From the NCBI GenBank assembly GCA_900468535.1, contig UBTY01000026.1:176646-240645 (forward strand): a DNA stretch of 64,000 nt, in the 5' to 3' direction. Made by a program: the position numbers and the translations under genes. Every line of letters begins with the position of its first letter. The first letter of the stretch is position 1. Below, in pieces: positions 34,528 through 42,427 of this stretch. Under the pieces are notes generated by a model that worked only from the letters and a program-made list of their open reading frames with translations, was not told the origin of the DNA and ran no database searches. This stretch comes from Hyphomicrobiales bacterium (GTDB taxonomy: Bacteria; Pseudomonadota; Alphaproteobacteria; Rhizobiales; Rhizobiaceae).

Positions 34528-34706
34528 CCACGTACAGCCTTACGTGGAAGGCGCGAGCTTTCCGCGGATATCAACGGAGCCATCATCACGATGCCAAGCG
34601 ACAGTAGCAGTCGATTGCCTTTGCCGTACGCGGCCCTCGTGCGCTGACCTGACTCTGTCGGGCTCGCCCGTTGGACGCTACGGCGGATCGACGGAAAGGC
34701 GAGCTT
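34528..34706 (+). promoter_or_regulatory. Structured leader upstream of mgtE with alternative pairings
   Basis: Hairpin 1 is a perfect dyad CCACGTA/TACGTGG (34528-34534 with 34541-34547). Hairpin 2, GGAAGGC-GCGA-GCTTTCC (34546-34563), has a GNRA loop. CTTTCCG of hairpin 2 (34558-34564) is also fully complementary to CGGAAAG (34692-34698), the probable ribosome binding site of mgtE. The two pairings exclude each other, as in a translational switch. It does not resemble the M-box magnesium riboswitch that I know. Confidence 0.4.
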
Positions 34707-36083
34707 ATGAACATCAATCGCTTCCCTCTGCGGGCGGGCCATGCCGCTCGTTTCTTCAGCAGCGATCACCTCGGACCGATTACCACGGCCGAGCGTGTCG
34801 AGCAGTTGAATACACTTGAAGTATCCGAAGCAGCAGCAATCCTGGTTACGCTGCCGCAGCAAAAGGCTGTGCGCATTCTCGGCCGACCCGAGTTGCATCA
34901 CGCAGCAGCAATTCTTGCCGACATGCCAGCGGAAGACGCTGCCCGGCTGCTGAATGCACTGGCGAACGACCGGGTTGCCGACCTCTTTCAGGAAATGAAC
35001 GAGGACGCTCGCGCCCACCTGTTTTCGCGGCTTGATCGCACGACCTGTCTCGCCGTCCAGCACCTCATGGGCTATCCACCCCGTACGGCCGGCAGCATCA
35101 TGACCACGGAGTTCGTCAGCGTCGCCGACACGTGGACGGTCGAGCAGACGCTGGAGCATGTGCGCAAGGTCGAGCGCTCACGCGAGACGGTCTATGCCAT
35201 CTATGTGCTCGATGCGGTCAGCCGCGTGCTGACCAGCGTCGTCACGCTGCGCCGTCTCATCACCGGTGAGCCCGGAGAATCCGTCCTGACTGTTGCGCAG
35301 AAGGAAGGGGTTGTGCGTGCCGATCCGCTGATGACGCAGGAAGATGTCGCCCGGCTGATCCGCAAGCATAATCTGCTGGCCCTGCCCGTCGTCAGCGAGG
35401 ATGGTCACATGCTCGGCATCGTCACGGTCGATGACGTGATCGACACGATGATTGCCGACCAGACCGAAGACGCCCAAAAGTTCGGCGGCATGGAAGCGCT
35501 CGGCAAGCCGTATATGAAGATCGGCTTCCTCGGCATGATCCGCAAGCGTGCGGGCTGGCTCAGCGCTCTCTTCCTCGGCGAGATGCTGACCGCAAGCGCC
35601 ATGCAGCACTTCGAAGGCGAACTGGAGAAGGCAATCGTGCTGACGCTGTTCGTACCGCTGATCATGAGCTCGGGCGGCAATAGCGGGTCGCAGGCCACGT
35701 CGCTGATCATCCGGGCGCTAGCGCTCGGCGAACTCAAGCTCTCCGACTGGTGGCGAGTGCTGCTGCGCGAACTGCCGACCGGCATCGTGCTCGGCGCGAT
35801 CCTCGGCCTTGTCGGTTTCGCCCGCATCGTGCTTTGGCAGAGCATCGGGCTCTACGATTACGGCGAGCACTGGGTTCTGGTCGGCGTGACGATCTTCTCG
35901 GCGTTGATCGGCATCGTCACCTTCGGCTCGCTGGCCGGCTCCATGCTGCCCTTCATCCTGCAGAGGCTGAAGCTCGATCCGGCAAGCGCCTCTGCTCCCT
36001 TCGTCGCGACACTCGTCGATGTGAGCGGACTGGTGATCTACTTCTCGGTCGCGCTGCTGATCCTCAGCGGGACGCTGCTCTAA
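34707..36083 (+). CDS. mgtE: Magnesium transporter MgtE
   Basis: A 458-residue Mg2+ channel. The N-terminal helical domain (about 20-125) is rich in LNALANDRVADLFQEMNEDARAHLFSRL-type repeats. A pair of CBS domains (about 130-255) carries MTTEFVSVADTWTVEQ and MLGIVTVDDVIDTM. The C-terminal membrane domain has five helices, including the pore signature LIMSSGGNSGSQATSLIIRAL (about 318-338). Mg2+ binding between the N and CBS domains closes the pore in known structures. The ATG at 34707 follows GGAAAGGCGAG. Upstream is a structured leader. Confidence 0.95.
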   Translation: MNINRFPLRAGHAARFFSSDHLGPITTAERVEQLNTLEVSEAAAILVTLPQQKAVRILGRPELHHAAAILADMPAEDAARLLNALANDRVADLFQEMNEDARAHLFSRLDRTTCLAVQHLMGYPPRTAGSIMTTEFVSVADTWTVEQTLEHVRKVERSRETVYAIYVLDAVSRVLTSVVTLRRLITGEPGESVLTVAQKEGVVRADPLMTQEDVARLIRKHNLLALPVVSEDGHMLGIVTVDDVIDTMIADQTEDAQKFGGMEALGKPYMKIGFLGMIRKRAGWLSALFLGEMLTASAMQHFEGELEKAIVLTLFVPLIMSSGGNSGSQATSLIIRALALGELKLSDWWRVLLRELPTGIVLGAILGLVGFARIVLWQSIGLYDYGEHWVLVGVTIFSALIGIVTFGSLAGSMLPFILQRLKLDPASASAPFVATLVDVSGLVIYFSVALLILSGTLL

Positions 36084-36089
36084 GCATGA

Positions 36090-36120
36090 AACGGGACCTC
36101 TTTGGCCCCGTTCTTCATTT
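36090..36120. terminator. Terminator-like hairpin between mgtE and the Lrp gene
   Basis: AACGGG (36090-36095) pairs with CCCGTT (36107-36112), followed by CTTCATTT on the plus strand. Moderate stem; it lies between two convergent genes. Confidence 0.5.
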
Positions 36121-36588
36121 CGACTCGGGCAGTTTCAGCGCGCCATGCGTCTTCATGCTTCGGATGGCGAAGTTCGAACGGATGTCGCTGACGTTGGGCA
36201 AGGTCAGCAGAGTGTCGGTCAGCAATCGCTCGTAGGCAGCAAGGTCTTCGACTACGACCTCGGCCAGAAAGTCGGCGGTTCCCGAGATCAGAAAGCACGA
36301 GACGACTTCGGGGATGGCGAGGAGCGCCGCCTCCTGCGCTTGCGCGTTCTCGCGGGTGTGATGGGCGACCTTCAGCTCGACGAAAACCGTCAAACCGAGA
36401 CCGACTTCCTTTCGGTCGATATCGGCACGGTAGCCGCGGATGACGCCGGTCTTTTCGAGATTGCGGATTCGACGCAGGCAGGGCGATGGCGACAGGTTCA
36501 CCTTTTCGGCGATCTCAACGTTGGTCGCCCGGGCATCCTCCTGCAGGCATTTCAGGATCGCCAGATCGAATTTATCCAGATTTGGCAT
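36115..36588 (-). CDS. Lrp/AsnC family transcriptional regulator
   Basis: A 157-residue regulator. The N-terminal HTH is FDLAILKCLQEDARATNVEIAEKVNLSPSPCLRRIRNLEKTGVI (about 7-50). The C-terminal RAM/AsnC ligand domain (about 70-145) contains VVSCFLISGTADFLAEVVV. Proteins with this layout sense amino acids. It is divergent from an EamA exporter gene with 144 bases between, the usual arrangement of Lrp-type regulators with amino acid exporters, and probably controls it. Confidence 0.93.
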   Translation of the reverse strand: MPNLDKFDLAILKCLQEDARATNVEIAEKVNLSPSPCLRRIRNLEKTGVIRGYRADIDRKEVGLGLTVFVELKVAHHTRENAQAQEAALLAIPEVVSCFLISGTADFLAEVVVEDLAAYERLLTDTLLTLPNVSDIRSNFAIRSMKTHGALKLPESK

Positions 36589-36615
36589 GTTCGATAAAAT
36601 CCCCCGGGTACTTTG

Positions 36616-36627
36616 GCAGATTATTGC
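36616..36627. promoter_or_regulatory. Candidate Lrp/AsnC operator GCA-N6-TGC
   Basis: GCAGATTATTGC, an imperfect AT-centred dyad followed at once by GATAGCAGTATTTTG, in the gap between the Lrp gene and the EamA gene. AT-rich dyads of this size are typical for AsnC/Lrp proteins. Confidence 0.35.
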
Positions 36628-36685
36628 TGATAGCAGTATTTTGATGGCATAGATAGCAAGGACATGCCTCGCGGATTTCGCCTAA

Positions 36686-36727
36686 TCTCCTCTCAACCGG
36701 ACAGCTCCGGACGATCATGAGAGGAGA
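36686..36727 (+). promoter_or_regulatory. Long hairpin that buries the ribosome binding site of the EamA gene
   Basis: TCTCCTCTCA (36686-36695) is fully complementary to TGAGAGGAGA (36718-36727), and between them CCGGA-cagc-TCCGG (36697-36710) forms a second stem. The 3' arm contains GAGGAGA, the ribosome binding site of the gene that starts 6 bases downstream (ATG 36733). No T run follows, so it is not a normal terminator. It looks like an RNA element that limits translation. Confidence 0.55.
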
Positions 36728-36732
36728 GATCA

Positions 36733-37641
36733 ATGAGTGCCGTCGCTTTCACCAGCCATGAGAAATCCACCTCGACGACAGTCGGATATGCCGGTGCGGT
36801 CGTGACGGTCCTCATCTGGGCCGCATGGATTCTCGCCACCCGCCACAGCGCAGCAACGCGACTTACGACGGTCGATATCGGCTTGATCCGCTATGGCATT
36901 CCAGCCCTCGTGCTGGCGCCTGTCTGGCTGAAGACCGGCCTGCTGCCGAAGGGCGTGCCGGTTGCGCTGCTGGCCACGATGGTGGCGGGCGCGGGCGCGA
37001 TCTTTTTCCAGCTGACCACGTCGGCCATTCATTCCACGCCAGCGTCCGCTGCTGGCATTCTGCTCGGCGGCTCCATGCCGCTCGCGACCGCCCTGATCGG
37101 CGTCGTGGTCTTCCGGGAGCGCCCCGATTTCATGCGGGTCCTCGGCCTCGCCGGGATTGTCGCAGGCGTGGCCATCCTGCTGATCCGCAGTCTTGCCGGC
37201 GCGACCTTGCCGTGGAGCAGTTTCGTCCTGCTGCCGATGGGAGCAATTCTCTGGGCGAGCTACACGCATGCCTTCCGCCGCTCCGGTCTGACCGCCGTCC
37301 AGGCCAGCGCACTCATCGCGATCTGGTCGTTCCTTATCCATGTCGGCCTGGCCATCGTCTTCGGCACCTCGATCGCCAGTGCGCCGCTTGGCGAAATTGG
37401 GCTGCAGGTCTTGAGCCAGGGCGTTCTTTCCGGTCTTGCCGCAACTGTCGCCTACGGTCTCGCCGTCCATGCGCTCGGCGGCACACAGGCAGCGGCCTTC
37501 ACGGCGATCACGCCGGTGCTGGCAACGATCGGCGGCGGCGTGCTGCTTGGGGAAGAGATCGGCGTCGCGGAGATTGCCGCAGCCATCATCACCGGGCTCG
37601 GCGTTGCGCTCTCGACCGGTATCGCCTCGCGCAAACAATAG
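36733..37641 (+). CDS. EamA/DMT superfamily transporter
   Basis: A 302-residue protein with ten predicted membrane helices in two EamA repeats (about 15-150 and 160-300). Features are VVTVLIWAAWILATR in helix 1, ASAAGILLGGSMPLATALIG, and at the end of the second repeat AITPVLATIGGGVLLGEEIGVAE. Members export amino acids and metabolites. Controlled presumably by the divergent Lrp-type regulator. The ribosome binding site lies in a strong hairpin (36686-36727). Confidence 0.92.
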   Translation: MSAVAFTSHEKSTSTTVGYAGAVVTVLIWAAWILATRHSAATRLTTVDIGLIRYGIPALVLAPVWLKTGLLPKGVPVALLATMVAGAGAIFFQLTTSAIHSTPASAAGILLGGSMPLATALIGVVVFRERPDFMRVLGLAGIVAGVAILLIRSLAGATLPWSSFVLLPMGAILWASYTHAFRRSGLTAVQASALIAIWSFLIHVGLAIVFGTSIASAPLGEIGLQVLSQGVLSGLAATVAYGLAVHALGGTQAAAFTAITPVLATIGGGVLLGEEIGVAEIAAAIITGLGVALSTGIASRKQ

Positions 37642-37650
37642 TGCTCGATC

Positions 37651-37686
37651 GCTTGAGCCGGCGCCAGTCCGCCGGCTCAAGCCTTT
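37651..37686. terminator. Strong bidirectional terminator
   Basis: A 13-bp perfect stem GCTTGAGCCGGCG / CGCCGGCTCAAGC (37651-37663 with 37670-37682) with a six-base loop, followed by CTTTAT. It separates the EamA gene from the convergent GNAT gene. Confidence 0.8.
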
Positions 37687-37700
37687 ATCAGGTCACGCCG

Positions 37701-38216
37701 TCAGAGAGTGAGAACCATTGCGACACGTCGCTCCGCATCCATCCCGACAGAAACTTCGTGCTCCAGCTTCTTCCGAAGGAACTGGGGCATTGCCTCGGCA
37801 CCCGGCAGTACGAAGCCGAGCGAGGCATAGAACGGTGCGTTGAACGGAACGTGGCGATCGGTGGTGAGCGTCAGGGACGATAGCTGGCGTGTTCGGGCCA
37901 ACGCAATCGCAGCCGACATGAGCTGCCGCCCGACACCCTTGCGCTGCCATTCCTGACAGACGTCCAGTTCAATAATGTAGAGCGCGCCGTCGATTTCTTC
38001 CGTCGCGAGAAAGCCAACCGGGTGGTCGCCTTCATCAGCGGCGACCAGGAGAAGGCCCGCATCCAGCGATCCCAGCAGTACATCCCGCGGCAGGGCATGC
38101 GCCTCGTGGGCGACGCCGAGCGCCGCCGCAAGCGTTGCGAAAGCATCGATTTCGATCTCGTTCAGGCGCGGCAGTTCATCGAGGCGCGCCCGTCGTATAG
38201 TGCAGGCGCTGCTCAT
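37701..38216 (-). CDS. GNAT family N-acetyltransferase
   Basis: A 171-residue acetyltransferase of the RimI type. It contains IIELDVCQEWQRKGVGRQLMSAAI (about 80-103), the acetyl-CoA loop QxxGxG/A being QRKGVG, and FYASLGFVLPG near residue 128. The substrate is unknown. It begins 9 bases after the stop of the ETF-ubiquinone oxidoreductase gene on the same strand, with AGGA upstream of the ATG, so both probably share a transcript. Confidence 0.88.
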   Translation of the reverse strand: MSSACTIRRARLDELPRLNEIEIDAFATLAAALGVAHEAHALPRDVLLGSLDAGLLLVAADEGDHPVGFLATEEIDGALYIIELDVCQEWQRKGVGRQLMSAAIALARTRQLSSLTLTTDRHVPFNAPFYASLGFVLPGAEAMPQFLRKKLEHEVSVGMDAERRVAMVLTL

Positions 38217-38225
38217 CTCTGCATC

Positions 38226-39890
38226 CTACATATTCGGATAGACAGGTCCCTCACCGCCCTGCGGCGGCACCCAGTTGATGTTCTGGTTGGGGTCCTTGAT
38301 GTCGCAGGTCTTGCAGTGGACGCAGTTCTGGGCGTTGATGACGTAGATCTCCTCACCATCCTTCTCCACCCATTCGTAGACCCCGGCCGGACAGTAACGG
38401 GTCGATGGGCCGGCATAGATGTCGTGCTCCGACGACACCTGCAGCGCCATGTCCTTGACCTTGAGATGCACCGGCTGGTCTTCCTCATGGTTGGTGTTCG
38501 ACAGGAACACCGATGAGAGACGGTCGAAGGTCAGCACGCCATCCGGCTTCGGATAGTCGATCTTTTTGTGCTTCGAGGCCGGTTCCAGCGATTGGGCGTC
38601 GGTCTTGCCGTGCTTCAAGGTGCCAAAGATGGAGAGGCCGAAGAGCTGGTTGGTCCACATGTCGAGACCGCCGAGCGCCACGCCAACAGCGGTGCCGAAC
38701 TTCGACCACAGCGGCTTGACGTTACGCACCTTCTTCAGGTCCTTGCCGATGTCGCTCGAACGCCAGTCGTTCTCGATCTCGACCACCTCGTCATTGGCAC
38801 GACCAGCGGCGATCGCAGCGGCAATCCTGTCCGCCGCCATCATGCCAGATAGCACCGCATTGTGGCTGCCCTTGATGCGCGGCACGTTGACGAAGCCGGC
38901 CGAGCAGCCGATCAGCGCGCCACCGGGGAAGGACAGCTTCGGCACCGACTGGTAGCCACCCTCGGTGATCGCACGCGCACCATAGGACAGGCGCTTAGCC
39001 CCCTCGAAGGTGCCGCGGATCGACGGATGCGTCTTGAAGCGCTGGAATTCCTCGAAGGGATAGAGATAGGGGTTCTTGTAGTTCAGGTGGACGACGAAGC
39101 CGACGGCAACGAGGTTGTCTTCCAGGTGGTAGAGGAAGGAGCCGCCGCCGGTCTTCATGCCGAGCGGCCAGCCGAAGGAGTGCTGCACCAAACCCTGCTT
39201 GTGGTGCTCCGGCTTCACCTGCCAGAGTTCCTTGATGCCGATGCCGAACTTCTGGGGCTCGCGATCCTTCGACAGATCGAACTTCGAGATCAGTTGCTTG
39301 GCAAGCGAGCCGCGCACGCCCTCGCCGATCAGGACGTACTTGCCGAGCAGCGCCATGCCGCGGGTGTAGTTGGGGCCGTGCTCGCCATTCCTCTCGATGC
39401 CCATGTCGCCGGTGGCAACACCGATGACCGCACCCTCTTCGTTGTAGAGTACTTCCGTCGCGGCAAAGCCCGGATAGATCTCGACGCCGAGCGCTTCCGC
39501 GTGGCCCGCCAGCCAGCGACAGACGTTGCCGAGCGAGACGATGTAATTGCCGTGATTGTTCATCAGCGGCGGCATCAGCATGTTCGGCAGGCGGATCGAG
39601 CCGGCCGGGCCGAGCAGCAGGAAGTGATCGTCCTTGACTTCGGTCTTGAACGGATGGTCCGCCTCATCACGCCAGTCCGGCAGCAGCCGGTCGATGCCGA
39701 TCGGATCGACGACGGCACCCGACAGGATGTGGGCACCGACTTCGGCACCCTTTTCCAGCACCACCACCGACAGCTCCGGATTGACCTGCTTCAGTCGGAT
39801 CGCCGCCGACAGGCCCGCAGGACCGCCGCCGACAATCACGACGTCGAATTCCATGCTTTCGCGTTCGGGCAGTTCAGTCGTGTCGGTCAT
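38226..39890 (-). CDS. Electron transfer flavoprotein-ubiquinone oxidoreductase
   Basis: A 554-residue membrane-associated enzyme that passes electrons from ETF (fed by acyl-CoA and other dehydrogenases) to ubiquinone. The N-terminal FAD site is DVVIVGGGPAGLSAAIRLKQ (about 15-34), with LEKGAEVGAHILSG after it. The C-terminal 4Fe-4S domain has RYCPAGVYEW and CVHCKTCDIKDP (about 500-535), supplying the four cysteines. It ends in the family pattern WVPPQGGEGPVYPNM. Length is standard. Confidence 0.96.
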   Translation of the reverse strand: MTDTTELPERESMEFDVVIVGGGPAGLSAAIRLKQVNPELSVVVLEKGAEVGAHILSGAVVDPIGIDRLLPDWRDEADHPFKTEVKDDHFLLLGPAGSIRLPNMLMPPLMNNHGNYIVSLGNVCRWLAGHAEALGVEIYPGFAATEVLYNEEGAVIGVATGDMGIERNGEHGPNYTRGMALLGKYVLIGEGVRGSLAKQLISKFDLSKDREPQKFGIGIKELWQVKPEHHKQGLVQHSFGWPLGMKTGGGSFLYHLEDNLVAVGFVVHLNYKNPYLYPFEEFQRFKTHPSIRGTFEGAKRLSYGARAITEGGYQSVPKLSFPGGALIGCSAGFVNVPRIKGSHNAVLSGMMAADRIAAAIAAGRANDEVVEIENDWRSSDIGKDLKKVRNVKPLWSKFGTAVGVALGGLDMWTNQLFGLSIFGTLKHGKTDAQSLEPASKHKKIDYPKPDGVLTFDRLSSVFLSNTNHEEDQPVHLKVKDMALQVSSEHDIYAGPSTRYCPAGVYEWVEKDGEEIYVINAQNCVHCKTCDIKDPNQNINWVPPQGGEGPVYPNM

Positions 39891-40140
39891 GCATCCATCT
39901 CCGCTTGGCCGACATTGCGGCCATATTCCCCGTCAAGTGATTATCTCTTGTCAAAACGCAGAAGCATTGTCGAGCCGGGAAGCGACAGCCAATCTCCCAT
40001 TTCGCGCAATGATATTCCTCCGCACAACAAATAGAACGCATCTTACGTTAACGTCAATATTTTATCGAGCAATTGCCGACTTCGGCTTTTCTTACCGCAG
40101 CCGAACGTCTTATAGATCCATGATAGCATGGAGGCTGAAA

Positions 40141-40929
40141 ATGGATCTTGGAATCAAGGGAAAGCGGGCGCTGGTCCTGGCGTCGTCGCGCGGCCTCGGT
40201 CGCGGAATTGCCGTCGCGTTGGCGCGCGAGGGCGTCAACGTGCTTCTCTGCGGCCGAAGCGGCGAAACGCTTGAAGCAAATTGCGCCGCCATCAATGCCG
40301 AGGGCAAGGGCAAGGCAGACTGGGTCTGGGCCGATCTCTTCGACGAGAACTTCGTCGAGACCGTCGGCGCCGCGGCCAACGCCAAGCTTGGCGGCATCGA
40401 CATCCTGGTCAACAACACGGGAGGTCCGACGCCTGGAACCACGGAAGAGATGACCCCGGAGAAGCTGGAGACTTACTTCCTCTCCATGGTTCTTCGCGTG
40501 ATCTCGCTGACCAACACCCTGCTTCCCGCGATGAAGTCGCAGCAATGGGGTCGGATTCTCACGGTTGCTTCATCGGGTGTCATCGAGCCGATCCAGCAGC
40601 TTGCGCTGTCCAACACGCTGCGCCCTGCCCTTGCAGGTTGGAGCAAGACCCTGGCGACCGAGGTCGGCCAGCATGGAATCACGTCGAACCTGCTGCTTCC
40701 CGGCAGCATCCTGACGGACCGCCTTGATGACCTTGATGGCGCAGCAGCAAAGCGCACAGGTGAAAGCCTCAATGCAATCCGCAGCCGGAAGGAAGCAGCC
40801 ATTCCGGTTGGGCGCTACGGGACCGTTGATGAGTTCGCGGCGACCGCAGCGTTCCTTTGCAGCCAGCAGGCGAGCTACATAACGGGCAGCCTGGTGCGTT
40901 GCGACGGCGGCGCGGCGCGATCCGTCTGA
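40141..40929 (+). CDS. Short-chain dehydrogenase/reductase family protein lacking the catalytic Tyr
   Basis: A 262-residue Rossmann-fold protein. The NAD(P) site is VLASSRGLGRGIAVALAREG (GxxxGxG variant, about 13-32), and NNTGGPTPG replaces NNAG. The Ser of the active site is in TVASSGV. In the YxxxK segment, LSNTLRPALAGWSKTLATE, the Lys is present but the position of the Tyr is Ala. The C-terminus SYITGSLVRCDGG is normal for SDRs. This deviant active site is known in a subgroup, so it may use another chemistry or be a non-enzymatic member. GGAGG precedes the ATG. Confidence 0.85.
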   Translation: MDLGIKGKRALVLASSRGLGRGIAVALAREGVNVLLCGRSGETLEANCAAINAEGKGKADWVWADLFDENFVETVGAAANAKLGGIDILVNNTGGPTPGTTEEMTPEKLETYFLSMVLRVISLTNTLLPAMKSQQWGRILTVASSGVIEPIQQLALSNTLRPALAGWSKTLATEVGQHGITSNLLLPGSILTDRLDDLDGAAAKRTGESLNAIRSRKEAAIPVGRYGTVDEFAATAAFLCSQQASYITGSLVRCDGGAARSV

Positions 40930-40944
40930 TTAGACACGAGAATT

Positions 40945-40972
40945 GCGCTCGCAGCTCAATGGCGGCGAGCGC
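40945..40972 (+). terminator. Hairpin after the SDR gene
   Basis: GCGCTCGC (40945-40952) pairs with GCGAGCGC (40965-40972) around a 12-base loop. No clear T run, so termination is possible but not certain. After it, to the start of the RND operon, the sequence is strongly AT-rich. Confidence 0.4.
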
Positions 40973-41149
40973 GGTTGCCGAAGATGCCCAAAGCATCTAT
41001 TATATTAGCAATTGGTTTTATTACAAAAATTTAAGCTATTATAACCACTTAGTGATGGTCAGCGGCGAATTGTGTCGTTTTTGCGCCGTAATAAACGTGG
41101 TCAATACGGGCTGGATATTTGCGCAACCTGCCTACGACCGGTCTTAACT

Positions 41150-42427
41150 ATGAAGAAGCTTTGGATAACCATCTGTATCATTGCCGCTGCCGGCGCTGGC
41201 GCCTGGCAATATAGAGACCGTATTCCCTACCTTTCAAAATTCACTGCGAAAACCCAGCAAGCCGACGCCACCGGCGGCCACGCGAGCGGCGGCGGTGACG
41301 GAGCCCAGCAATCTGGAGACCAGAAAGGCGGAAAGGGACACAATCGCGGCAGCGGGGGCCCGACGCTGGTGAAGACCGTTGCGGCAAGCAAGACCGTCCT
41401 GCCGCGCGACGTGACGGCCTCCGGCTGGGCTGACGCCGATGACAACACCACGATCGCCGCGCAGGAACAGGGGCTCGTGACAGAAATCGTCGCCACCGAT
41501 GGCGCGACCGTCAAGGCTGGCGACCTGATCGTCAAGCTGGATGACAGGACGGCCCAGGCCACCGTTGACAAGGACGATGCAATGACCGTCCGCGATCAGG
41601 CGACATTGCAGGAGGCCGAAACGGCCCTCACCCGCGCTGCCGACCTGCTGAGCTCGAAGGCGGGGACCCAGCAGACCTACGATCAGGCCAAGGCCGCGCG
41701 CGATACCGCTGCGGCAACCGTGCAGGCCGACAAGGCTTCCGTCGCATCGGACAAGATTCTTCTCGAGCATACAGAAATCCGGGCGCCTTTCGATGGCCGA
41801 TTGGGAGACATTGCCGTCAGCCCGGGCGCTTTCGTCAACGCGGGATCACAGATCGTTACCATTGCCAAGTACGATCCGATCTACGTCAAGTTCCATCTGC
41901 AGGAAAGCGATCTCCGCCAGCTCAAGCAGGCAATGGCGGCAGGTCCCGTGGACGTGACGACGGTTCCGCGGTCTGATAAGGGCAAGCCGCGCAAGGGACA
42001 CATCAGCTTCTACGACAATACCGTCGATTCCGCGTCCGGCACGATCCTGGCAAAGGCCAAGTTCGAGAACGCTTCGGGCGCCCTCTGGCCCGGCCAGTCC
42101 GTCAACATCGTCGTCCACTTCGAGGACAACCAGCAGCAGGTCGTGGTACCGACCGTGGCAGTCAGCCCCGGTGCGAACGGCTTCTATTCGTTTGTCGTCA
42201 GGGACGGAAAGGTGCAGCTGACACCTGTGACGGTCGCCCGTGCGAATGGTGGCTTCAGCGCCATTTCCAGCGGTCTTGCCGAGGGAGATCATGTCGTTGT
42301 CGAAGGTCAGGCGCAGCTTGTCGATAAGCAGGCCGTCAAGGAACAGTTTGACGACAAGGCGCTGAATGTTGCCGGGGCGAACGAGACTGCCAAGACAGAA
42401 ACCATCGTGGCGGGTACCGAGGAATGA
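41150..42427 (+). CDS. RND efflux periplasmic adaptor subunit
   Basis: A 425-residue membrane fusion protein. An N-terminal membrane segment or signal anchor (about 5-20) is followed by a Gly/Gln-rich linker, the lipoyl half (EQGLVTEIVATDGATVKAGDLIVKLDDR, about 105-132), an alpha-hairpin (about 135-205), and the second lipoyl half with the typical RAPFDGRLGDIAVSPGAFVNAG. The beta-barrel and membrane-proximal domains follow. It bridges the permease encoded next to an outer membrane channel (not encoded here). The last four bases (ATGA) overlap the permease start. Confidence 0.93.
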   Translation: MKKLWITICIIAAAGAGAWQYRDRIPYLSKFTAKTQQADATGGHASGGGDGAQQSGDQKGGKGHNRGSGGPTLVKTVAASKTVLPRDVTASGWADADDNTTIAAQEQGLVTEIVATDGATVKAGDLIVKLDDRTAQATVDKDDAMTVRDQATLQEAETALTRAADLLSSKAGTQQTYDQAKAARDTAAATVQADKASVASDKILLEHTEIRAPFDGRLGDIAVSPGAFVNAGSQIVTIAKYDPIYVKFHLQESDLRQLKQAMAAGPVDVTTVPRSDKGKPRKGHISFYDNTVDSASGTILAKAKFENASGALWPGQSVNIVVHFEDNQQQVVVPTVAVSPGANGFYSFVVRDGKVQLTPVTVARANGGFSAISSGLAEGDHVVVEGQAQLVDKQAVKEQFDDKALNVAGANETAKTETIVAGTEE

